Positions 9,168 to 19,920 of a stretch of 64,000 nt of DNA are shown here, piece by piece. The stretch is from Lineus longissimus (Eukaryota > Nemertea > Pilidiophora > Heteronemertea > Lineidae): positions 6,153,001 to 6,217,000 of the forward strand of contig NC_088308.1 of the NCBI RefSeq assembly GCF_910592395.1. Direction: 5' to 3'. A program made the position numbers and the translations under genes. Under the pieces are notes generated by a model, which saw only the letters and a program-made list of their open reading frames with translations, had not been told where the DNA came from and did not search any database. The stretch's first letter is position 1. Each line of letters opens with the position of its first letter.

Positions 9168-12102
9168 TCCCTTAAGCCTGGTCTACACTAGCAAACATTC
9201 GCCAACAATTGTTGGCCAACATGAGCCAACATCATGTTGGCGAATGTTTGGGGACCCGTCCACACTATCAAACACAGGCAAACATTGCCAAACAAGTTTG
9301 ACTAAGTTTGGCCGTGTTTGGCATGAATTTGAGGGCAATTTGGAGGGAAAATCAGTCATTTCTCTTCATTTTTTCTTGAAAACAATGGAGAACCACAGGA
9401 AGAAAGCATGCCTAGGTGCTTTAGCAGCAATTCTTTCAGTTGTGATTAACCCCCGTCGCCGCCGCAACTGACAAAAGCCATACTTGTGGAAAAAGCATGC
9501 ATGGGGCCTATCACTGCCTCCTTCAAGAGTTAAGCCCGGTCTACACTAGCCAACATGAACCAACAAATGTTGGCCAACATTGGCCAACATCGTGTTGGGC
9601 CTTGTTGCAGAGGCATGTTTGCTATTGTTTGCCAGTGTGGACGGGTCCAAAAACAAGTGAAAACATCAGCCAACTTGTTGGCCAATGTTGGCCTATGTTA
9701 GGCCATGCTACTTCTGAACAACATGTTGGTTGGTGTTGGGCAATCAGCAGCCAATCAGGGAACAGATTTGGATCATGTGATGGAGCTACTGGGACAAAAT
9801 GGCAGCCTCAATGAAAGATAGAGAATGGGAGACAAGACCACAATTGATTTTTTAAGCCTTTTAGCAGTTAAATTGTCAATGTTTGACCGCGACGCATCAA
9901 AGAACGCGTGGTGTTGTGAATCTGAAATTTAGATTATGTTATTCCGGACAGTCGGGCAAGTAAATGGTGAAAAATAAAATGGTGATTGACCACGGAAATT
10001 TTTTTTTAATCGACAAATTAGACAGACTTTGATATTTCCACTCTTTTCAGCCAACTGGCAGAAAAAACTCAAAACACGCCCCCTATTACCCAATTAGCAA
10101 AATTCGAAATTAATTTTTTCATCAAATAATTTCTTTATATCTGTAGACTTGCCACAACAAATATTTTTTCAATACCTCTCCAAATATGTACTTGAGAGTA
10201 AAAAACATGCACTCGTCTAATAGATAGGCCTGGACCCTCCAACCTATGAATATTCATTAGTGGTCTTGTCTCAATGAAGGTACATTTCAGGGGTTAACAT
10301 TTTGAGATTTTTTTCAAACTAATGTACATGACATCCCACAACTCTCCAACAAAGGAAAGTCATATCTGGACATTTTTGGAGAAATGAGAGACATTTCAAA
10401 GAGTGGTACAACTGTGCCAAAGCGACGAAAGAGGACAAAATCGACAAAAAGTCATGATTTTGCACCCAACAGTACCAAATTCAAAGACCTGCCCTGGCCA
10501 GAATAAGCAAGCTATGGAGCTGAAACTTTAGGATGTGATTTAGTAATATCTTTGCTGCTTAGGGCACAACTTTCAGAATCAAGGCCTAAGTAGTTTCAAA
10601 GAAATTACAAAATGAATGGCAACACAACAAGACTTGTAAAAATGAAACCGAACTTAGACCGGGGTTAGGTTGACTCTTATTTGGGTCAAATTAAGTTTTT
10701 TTCTCATTATTTTAGCTTGTTTTGACCTTAAATCATCAGCAATACAATATTCTAAATGAATTAGAGTGATTTGAGCACATTCAAATTTTTCACTATATTG
10801 ACCCAAAATGTAGTGTAAATAGAGACAAGACCACAATTGATTTTTTAAGCCTTTTAGCAGTTAAATTGTCAATGTTTGACCGCGACGCATCAAAGAACGC
10901 GTGGTGTTGTGAATCTGAAATTTAGATTATGTTATTCCGGACAGTCGGGCAAGTAAATGGTGAAAAATAAAATGGTGATTGACCACGGAAATTTTTTTTT
11001 AATCGACAAATTAGACAGACTTTGATATTTCCACTCTTTTCAGCCAACTGGCAGAAAAAACTCAAAACACGCCCCCTATTACCCAATTAGCAAAATTCGA
11101 AATTAATTTTTTCATCAAATAATTTCTTTATATCTGTAGACTTGCCACAACAAATATTTTTTCAATACCTCTCCAAATATGTACTTGAGAGTAAAAAACA
11201 TGCACTCGTCTAATAGATAGGCCTGGACCCTCCAACCTATGAATATTCATTAGTGGTCTTGTCTCATGGCAATTTCAAGAAATTGAACACTTAATTTCAG
11301 AATACGAAAAGCTTCATCCATCCGCAGGAAATTCTTGAGGCTTTTGAAGTCTGAGGCCATTAACTCTTGAAGGAGGCAGTGATAGGCCCCATCATGCTTT
11401 TTCCACAAGTATGGCTTTTGTCAGTTGCGGCGGCGACGGGGGTTAATCACAACTGAAAGAATTGCTGCTGAAGCACCTAGACATGCTTTCTTCCTGTGGT
11501 TCTCCATTGTTTTAAAGAAAAAATGAAGAGAAATGACTGATTTTCCCTCCAAATTGCCCTCAAATTCATGCCAAACACGGTCAAACTTAGTCAAACTTGT
11601 TTGGCAATGTTTGCCTGTGTTTGATAGTGTGGACGGGTCCCCAAACATTCGCCAACATGATGTTGGCTCATGTTGGCCAACAATTGTTGGCGAATGTTTG
11701 CTAGTGTAGACCAGGCTTTAATGGCCTCAGACTTCAAAAGCCTCAAGAATTTCCTGCGGATGGATGAAGCTTTTCGTATTCCGAAATTAAGTGTTCAATT
11801 TCTTGAAATTGCCGTTCTCTATCTTTCATTGAGCCTGCCATTTTGTCCCAGTAGCTCCATCACATGATCCAAATATGTTTCCTTATTGGCTGCTGATTGC
11901 CCAACACCAACCAACATGTTGTTCAGAAGTAGCATGGCCTAACATAGGCCAACATTGGCCAACAAGTTGGCTGATGTTTTCACTTGTTTTTGGACCCGTC
12001 CACACTGGCAAACAATAGCAAACATGCCTCTGCAACAAGGCCCAACACGATGTTGGCCAACATTTGTTGGTTCATGTTGGCTAGTGTAGATCGGGCTTCA
12101 CT
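9168..12102. mobile_element. Nested palindromic transposon structure inserted in copy A
   Basis: Copies B and C read GCAACGTCATAGCGGGGTAA across this point, whereas copy A is interrupted between ACGTCAT and GCGGGGTAA. The insert consists of inverted modules. A 360-bp module (9174-9530; TCTACACTAGCAAACATTCG) recurs inverted at 11364-11721. A second module (9531-9828; TCTACACTAGCCAACATGAA) recurs inverted at 11830-12100. A 95-bp arm (11268-11363) recurs inverted at 11722-11817. Module ends share the AGCCCGGTCTACACTAGC terminus and are rich in AACATGTTGG words. A short frame with MKDREWQFQEIEHLISEYEK reads across the arm, reminiscent of MADF/Myb-like ORFs of Harbinger elements, but this is speculative. 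Confidence 0.7.
9829..11265. mobile_element. 1437-bp element with 444-bp terminal direct repeats, 4-bp target duplication
   Basis: Direct repeats 9829-10272 and 10822-11265 are both 444 bp and look identical by eye. Each repeat itself begins GAGACAAGACCAC and ends GTGGTCTTGTCTC. The whole is flanked by ATGG on both sides, and the inverted partner sequence at 11803-11830 shows the uninterrupted site (GAGAACGGCAATTTC). The 549-bp interior has no convincing ORF, primer-binding site or polypurine tract. Confidence 0.8.
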
Positions 12103-15100
12103 TGCGGGGTAATCAAGCGCCATAGGCGTGACGTCGGAAAAATAGATATCAGCACCAAGACGTCACAGGGTAGATCCTAAATCCAGGAAATGCCTTAATA
12201 GTGCATCGTTCCGCGTGGAAAGGGTGGATGAACTCGGGCCAATAGGAGATGGTTACTTGGCAACCGACAACTGGGTAAAATTGCCCTTGATAATGCCAAT
12301 GGTCATTTAGGCCTATAGTTTGTTTTTTACGCCACACTCAGTGCGCAACCAACAAAGGACTGATTTGGTTCCGAGATTGTGCATGCTTGTGCCAGAACCA
12401 AATCGTGTTCAGTGGAAACCTCCCCTCACACTGAACTCGATTCCCACAATGCATGCGCCAGTGTTTTGTCATTTCATGCCACACTGCAACCAAAATAATG
12501 CAAAACGTCTCAAAAAATAGTTTACTCATGTCATGATAAAAGAGAAGAACAAGCATATTGGCAGGATAATCCGCCTTGTTCTTTAAGAAATCTTCCTGAA
12601 AGCACAACTCATCATGCGGCTGCAAATTCACGAGTAAATGGCGAGAAGTCTCCAAAATAGCGCCACTTGTTTTTAGTAGTGACTACACACTGCACAATGC
12701 GCAATTTAGCACTTGCGATTAGACACCTGCAAAGATCAAGGGGCGAGTTCATCACGTTGTGGCTAGACGGCAACGACGAAGATGAACAAAATACTGCTCG
12801 CAGGATTCGACCTGAACTAAGATGAAAAGAATATCGTACGCCAGACCGAGTTACTGTTTCATCGAGGTCTACTTCAAAACACATTGTGTAGTTGCATCTG
12901 TAGATGGTACATATGTCTACTGATTTGAGCTACAAACTGCGAAATGGGAAACGCACGTTGTAAAATACGATGTCAAGGAGAAAGAAATGCGGCCTCATCC
13001 ATAACTGCTTTTTGAAAAATGCTTTTATTTTCTATTTCACCCTTGCAATCACTGTAGCAAACGTTTCCATCGGCTATATTTCAGCGAGAAATTCTGTGCT
13101 ATAGTTGTCACTAAATTGAAAATAAGGTGGCAGAAGGCACATCGATTAGATTTCATAAAATCAGTACAATGGTAGTCATTGTTTCTTCTTACTGCGCTTG
13201 TTGTTTGTTTTTTTGTTGTCAAGAATTAGCATGATGGATACAATAGAAAGCCGAGTTCAAACGATACATCATAAAAGATGCATGCACCTTTGTACAATAT
13301 TACTGATTTCGACTCTTAAAATGTATTGTAGTGAAATCAACTAATTCGGTATTTCCTATATTGCACCAACCGTGAAATAAAGTGCTCTAGCTAGTGTTTC
13401 TGTGTAAAAGGTACTTCGGCAAGAATAGGGTCGGACTCGATCAGCATAGAAACAAACCAAAAATAAGTAAGTGGGTTCTACCACTTGTGTTGAGGGCAAT
13501 GAAATGATGTGCAGCTACCCCGTACCCTTCCGTTCAATTAAACACCGATTTACTTAATTCCCGGACACTTTATCCGACTGACAGATTTTCCTACCAAACA
13601 GGAATCTGTCGACCCGGACTCCGTTACACCAGAGTCTTTCAAATAAAGAAGAATTCCCCATTCATTGATTTATCTGTCCTCTGGAGAAGTGTCGTGAACT
13701 GTAGAGGGTCGTAGCCAGCTTTCTGGTCTTGGCCAAGACCAGGGAGCCTTTTGTCCTTTGGGGTTACCTAAATGCGGAAATCCTGATCTTTGGCCCTAAA
13801 ATTAAGTTGAAGAAAAACCAAACTTTGAAGAAATCAGCCAGGGAGTTCTGGCACAGCAGCTAAGAAGGAGTGTGGTATTTTCTTATGAAAAAGAGTTTGG
13901 TTTGACCAACGGGTTCTTGTTATTTTTACAGGTTATAAGTCTTCGAATACATTCTTTCAGTTAAAAAGCAACGTTCTAACCCCTCACACCGAACGACAGC
14001 ACCGCCCTCATCTCCCGTTGGCAGATTGGTGTCATGGAAGTAACGTCGAGGATGATTCGAAAGTATACTGTCCAACTCAAACATTCATCCTTTTGCTTGT
14101 ATATCATTGTCTTCAACGTACATGTATAAACAGAAGAAGGGATTTATCTGCAGTTGAAGAAGACGGGATTAGCTGCAGTCGAACATTGACGCTCTACACA
14201 GAGGCCAATACCAAATGACAATGACTATACACCATCAAGATTACTGATTAGCCACACTTTCGGGGAAAACTCGTAAATTCTTTGCCGAGAAATCAGAGAG
14301 TTACAATAGTCCGAGTGGGTTGAGATGAACGCATGAATTATAGTAACAAGGTTTATTTCGATACCATGGTTGATAAATTAGTCTCAGTCTCTGGTTTGGT
14401 CGCGAGACAAGGATCAATAAAAACCAAATTTATATGTATTTGGCAAACTGCTCGCCAAACAGGCATAATTTTTTGCCGTGTTTGGAGAGCTGCTTGCCGA
14501 ACAGTACTGAAAATCAACCCAGTTGGCAAGCCCGGCAAGCCCGGCTTGCCATAGACCAATATTTTCTCCCCAAAAAGGTTAGGCTGCCAAACAGGTAAAA
14601 AATCTACCGTGTTTGGGGAGCCGGCGACACATTAGCCAATCGGAAAGCAGTGACGTCATATTTGATGCGCATAATTAACAATGGCCGATTTCTCGCTCTC
14701 GATTCATTTTCTTTTACTAAAATCGTCATCATCAACATCATCATCAATATTAGTCGAAGGTAAATCCTGTTGACTACTAAACTCGTGTTCTTGTCATAAA
14801 TCGTTGGAGAGGAATATGCACGAGCATGTGATTAACTGATAAGCGTAATAAATGAATTGGGTACATTGCTAAGGTCCTTCGCTATAACTCCATTCTAATA
14901 TATACTGTTGACCGCTTTGCCATTAAATGATATCGAGCTCTTCGACATCTATAAATATTAATGAGTTCAGCTCTCCATTCAGGGCCAAAAAAAGTCGCTG
15001 GTTGGTAAGCCGGGCTTGCCAAATAGTCACTTCCATCAGTCAAACCATGTATGTGGGCAAAGATGGCGTTGGAGATGCATGTAAGTCATCACTGTAATTT

Positions 15101-15465
15101 CAAGAGGTCACGATCAGATTAGAATTCCTTTGCATTGGGGGTCGTGTGCGGAACCATGCCAATTTAATCAAGTTCGTTTCTCGGCCATTTAGTGTTGGAT
15201 ATATAAAGCAATATCCACCCTCAATCCGTCCGTTTATTAACTGGTTGTGATATTCTTTTTGAAGACTGCTTCTGTGGTAGTGAACTATTCCTCGGCTATC
15301 CTTGCAAGACGATTTCCAAATTACCTGCAAGTTGATCAGACAGTGAAACAGTTGTGCGTCATGTGCAGACGCTGTCCCGTCCAAGTCAAACGTCAGTCAA
15401 ACTAAATCACTAACGACGAACGTGGCGCGATATTGTATCGCCACGTCGTGAGAAGATTGTGCCTA

Positions 15466-16165
15466 GGTCTCGTTAGGGAGTTTTTCCCAAATGTGCGCGA
15501 TGATGACGTGCCCCATTAACAGGACATAACATCTAGTTTAAAATGCGTTTCCAAGGTGAATGCATGAGGACAACCCATTTGTGTCGTATATCACTGGAAA
15601 CGCCCGATTCCCCTGATTCTGCAGGATGTTAAATCGGGCATTTTATTTCTTTAAATAAATCATAAGCGTCGCATTTGCTCCTAGCTCTGTTCACCATCCC
15701 AAATGGCAATATTGCCAATTGGGCCGGACAATCACGAAAACCCCCAAATATTATACATTTCTTCCTGAATAATTCTTACAGTAACCATTCTCCCATGAAA
15801 GTCTGTTGCTTACGCTACACAAAAATCAAAAAAAAATCGAGGGTCAACCATTGAACTTTTGAGATATGTTGAATTTTGCACAAATCAGCGAAAAATGCAC
15901 CAACAGGCACTGGACGGCATCAACACGGGGCCGACGCACATCCCAAGTTCAGTGTACCGGCAACAACAGTATAAATGCGTAGTTTCTTGTTAGCCGCCTA
16001 TTGAGTAGCGCTCTAGGTTTCAGAAACTCCAAAAAAACATGTCTTTGCCAAAACAACTGCTGAATCAACACTGACATACTGTAAGGACCGAGAAATCAAT
16101 GATTTTAGGAACTACGGTGAGGGGTTGGCCGCGCATGAATAAAAAAAACCCTCCCTAATGAGACC
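15466..16165. mobile_element. 700-bp MITE with TIRs and 3-bp target duplication, only in copy B
   Basis: Terminal inverted repeats GGTCTCGTTAGGGAG (left) and CTCCCTAATGAGACC (right). CTA flanks both ends, and copies A and C supply the empty site (GTGCCTAATATGGCC). No ORF of note. The insertion therefore happened after the duplication. Confidence 0.85.
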
Positions 16166-16887
16166 CTATTATGGCCACTTTATAATGGCGTGAATGGCGA
16201 TATAACGCAGACGTGGCGACACAATATCGCACATCGTTAAATATATATATAAGTTTATACAAGCTTCGAATCCTTTTCTTAAACCACTTCTGCGTCCAAG
16301 TGTCTCTCCCGAAATGATAAGCAGAGCACAAAATTTTGCTTGAAAATGCTTTCTTGGATGTCAAAAAAGATAGGAAATTCCAAGTTTTATTCTTTCTGAG
16401 AAACCCTGTTTCTTTTTTTGTTTCAGAAAATACAATAAGGGCCTGCATGGGATGGATACCCTATTGGATCGGTTACAGCCCCAGGTACAATTCGTGCCCC
16501 TTTGTTTTGTTTTGCTTTAGCTGGGGCTTCTAAACCAAGGGTTAAAGAAGGGTTAGAAGTGTTAGATGTGGCTCAGACGTGTCTCGAACTATAAGGGCCG
16601 CCACTCAGTCTGAAGTCTGGCATTCATAACCTCCAACCATTGTGATCATCCAGGCACATTAGAGGGACTTAGATGTTAATCAAATAACGAGAACGCCAGG
16701 TGCCTCTCTTTCTCTGGTTGACTTCATCAACACTGTTTCATCCTATCTCTGCCAACAGGCAAAGCGATAACCCCCAACCCCCCCCCCGCCGTCAAAATGT
16801 CACCTTTTTTGGTGGCTTTCGGATCAAAGTCTTGACCTCTCTATATCCCTTCGGGGATTTTGCCTGACATTTGTCAGGCATAATCTC

Positions 16888-18351
16888 TTAAGGGATTTTG
16901 CCGAAAACTATGAAGCTATATTGGCCCTGTATAGGATATGAGTGATCGTATAATGGGAAAAGGTTCTTCTTGCTATTTCCATACTGTACCTTATCATTGA
17001 CCCTGACACCAGTCTGTCGCAGGTCAATACGGAAAGTTGAAAACAGCTTGTAGTTGGCCAGTCCTGCCTTACCAAAGGGCACCCTCCGGTAGGGTTGCTG
17101 TGGACTGCCAGTCGCATTGGCGAACGCATAGTCGTCAGTTTGGACACTTAAGATCTAGAGATGTGGATGAAAAATTTACTGTTTGACTCCATGTTTTAAC
17201 GTAGCTCCTAAGTTTCAAGACAAAAATCTTAAAAAGTGCGAATATTGTTTTAATCATTAAATTTCGCATTCACATTAGTTCTTCACATTTACTCGAACTA
17301 ACATGACAGACTGTGTCCGCATGGTATAATGCTCCAAGAGAGTGTGAAATATTCCGGGACATGTAGCATGCGGTACAATCTACATGTAACCTACTCAGAA
17401 ACCTATATTGTCTTGACTTGGAGCTTGTCACTTCAAGTAGAGCATTGTCGCTTGCAAGTGTCCTCCGCTTCTTCCCGTACTGAGCAGATTACTCGCTTTG
17501 TGTCAACTTCATTTCTGTCGCAATTGATAATGATATAAGATCCTCAGTATCGGTAGTCCAGCGCAAATGGGCCAAGGTAAAACATTTGTAGAGGGGCCTT
17601 TTTGAAACAGCGTCCATCCATCAACTTCAAAGGGCAGCGATATCCCTTAAACAGAATAATTCAACCATGAATCATGATTATAGCACTTTTCTGTTTACTG
17701 AGAAATTATGATGGTATACATGTACATACCTCCGGTAGAAATCTAACTTTCTTGAAATCAGAAAAGCCACTTGTCTTCCATATTCTACCTTGAAAGTGTA
17801 GCTTCAGTATCTCGGCATAATTCCTGCCATGCAGTGTAATATACTCGTTTCGCACCTTACCAATGCTATGGCAATAAACTGTGACAGGGCGTGGTGGAGT
17901 TCCAATGAATATAGCATAGTGCGTGTCACTAAATTCAAATGCTTTTTGTTTTAGCAACTTATCAACGTCTTGACATGAATGCGGTTTTTGGTCGTCCACA
18001 GAACCAAATGTTCTATAAAGTGCACGTTTCTCCAGCATTTCAGATACCGGCTGGTACTTATACTTGCCAAGTAAACAAACTGACTTTTGGCTTCCACGTT
18101 TTTTTCCTATACTAATGACGTCACACATAGCATCAAGACGGGAACATCTCAAAACACAATCTAATAAACTTCGTGTGACGATTATCAGCACTCCATATGT
18201 TCTTGATAAAGCGAAGCCATTGCCCAAGTCACTATTAGGAAAATTTTGGAATGCTGCCGTTTTTATATGGTCAAATTCCATGCCTGAATGGTTTGGTTGC
18301 CTGTACAAGCGCTGTGAGATGCATGCAAAATGACACTCGGTGTAAACCAAA
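16888..18351 (-). CDS. PAN-GON domain protein, copy B
   Basis: Exon 18351-17730 is exactly 622 nt as in A and C and fully open; exon 2 runs from 17154 to a TAA at 16888-16890. The reading frame encodes the PAN-like cysteine cluster (LLDCVLRCSRLDAMCDVIS), then GON (SCQDVDKLLKQ, PVTVYCHSIGKVRNEY, SDFKKVRF | VQTDDYAFANATG, VPFGKAGLANYKLF). It differs from the other copies by about a dozen scattered residues, for example EILKLHFQGRIWKTSGFS where A and C have EVLKPHYNGGIWETSGFS. GON here lacks the CGGYCGKC-like tail seen in ADAMTS GON domains, so it may end early or continue in an unseen exon; a possible donor AAG|GTACAG lies inside exon 2. No signal peptide was located upstream. Confidence 0.65.
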
Positions 18352-19920
18352 CTAAAATAAAACTAAATCAGAACTGAAAACGTCGGAGCTGTAGCCCGAC
18401 GAGCGGCTTGCGCGGAGTATGCATCCATTAAACAAACAAACATACTACAATAAAAAGCCGACCATTCCTTGGTCGGCTCTTTGGTCAGCTGGCGCGAAAG
18501 ACCTTCCCCGCCACGTGAGTGCACACCGAGATCCGAGTTCACGTCACCCCGCTATTACGACGCAACGTCATAGCGGGGTAATCAAGCGCCATCAGGGTGA
18601 CGTCAGAAAATAGATATCAGCACCAAGACGTCACAGGGTAGATCCTAAATCCAAGAAATGCCTTACTAGTGCATCGTTCCGCTTGGAAAGGGTTGATGAA
18701 CTCGTGTCAAATCGGAGTCAACATCGGAAGAGCGCGATAATTCAGTAAGATTTTGAATTTTTCGCTTTTTTGTGCAATTTCTTGATGGAAATTACCTAGT
18801 GTGGAATAGGAGGTGGTTACTTGGCAACCGTTAACTTGGTAATATTGTTGTTTTTTACGCCACACTCAGTGCGCAACCAACAAAGGACTGATTTGGTTCC
18901 GAGATTGTGCATGCTTGTGCCAGAACCAAATCGTCTTCAGTGGAAACCTCCCCTCACACTGAACTCGATTCCCACAATGCATGCGCCAGTGTTTTGTCAT
19001 TTCATGCCACACTGCAACCAAAATAATGCAAAACGTCTCAAAAAATAGTTTACTCATGTCATGATAAAAGAAAAGAACAAGCATATTGGCAGGATAATCC
19101 GCCTTGTTCTTTAAGAAATCTTCCTGAAAGCACAACTCATCATGCGGACCTGCAAATTCACAAGTAAATAGCGAGAAGTCTCCAAAATAGCGCCACTTGT
19201 TTCTAGTAGTGACTACACACTGCTCAATGCACAATTTAGCACTTGCGATTAGATAACTGCAAAGATTAAGGGGCGAGTTCCTCACGTTGTGGCTAGACGG
19301 CAACGACGAAGATGAACAAAATACTGCTCGCAGGATTCGACCTGAACCAAGATGACAAGAATATCGTACGCCAGACCGAATTACTGTTTCATCGAGGTCT
19401 ACTTCAAAACACATTGTGTAGTTGCATCTGTAGATGGTACATGCATCTACTGATTTGAGCTACAAACAGCGAAATGGGAAACGCACGTTGTAAAATACGA
19501 TGTCAAGGAGAAAGAAATGCGGCCTCATCCATAACTGCTTTTTGAAAAAATGCTTTTATTTTCTATTTCACCCTTGCAATCACTGTAGCAAACGTTTCCA
19601 TCGGCTATATTTCAGCGAGAAATTCTGTGCTATAGTTGTCACTAAATTGAAAATAACGTGGCAGTAGGCATATCGATTGGATTTCGTAAAATTAGTACAA
19701 TGGTAGTCATTGTTTCTTCTTACTGCGCTTGTTGTTTGTTTTTTTGTTGTCAAGAATAAGCATTATGGATACAAAAGAAAGCCGAGTTCAATCGATACAT
19801 CATAAAAGATGCATGCACCTTTGTACAATATTACTGATTTCGACTCTTAAAATGTATTATAGTGAAATCAACTAATTTGGTATTTCCTATATTGCACCAA
19901 CCGTGAAATAAAGCGCTCTA

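Larger units (their letters stand above)
5531..13392. repeat. Tandem segmental duplication, copy A
   Basis: Matches copies B and C along its length, beginning at the TATTTGGCAAACTGCTCGCC word (B: about 14433; C: about 20966) and ending at GTGAAATAAAGTGCTCTAGC. It lacks the roughly 1-kb inverted block that opens B and C. It carries a PAN-GON gene on the minus strand (8758-7121), a poly-C run near 7150, and a transposon insertion at about 9168-12102 that is absent from B and C. Without the insertion it is about 4.9 kb. Confidence 0.85.
13393..19920. repeat. Tandem segmental duplication, copy B
   Basis: Opens with TGTTTCTGTGTAAAAGG (truncated transmembrane exon in plus orientation) and the inverted copy of 2200-3016. 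It then follows the same order as copies A and C. It contains a 700-bp MITE absent from A and C. Without it the unit is about 5.83 kb, almost the same as copy C. Confidence 0.85.

Noticed and set aside
9115-9814. Open frames in the left arm of the palindrome (and mirror frames at 11421-11867)
   Set aside because: They lie wholly inside inverted transposon modules and include the AACATGTTGG words; the mirrored arms give the same peptides, so they are repeat translation.
9829-11265. LTR retrotransposon interpretation
   Set aside because: No TG...CA ends, primer-binding site, polypurine tract or gag/pol remnant; the 13-bp inverted ends favour a DNA element.
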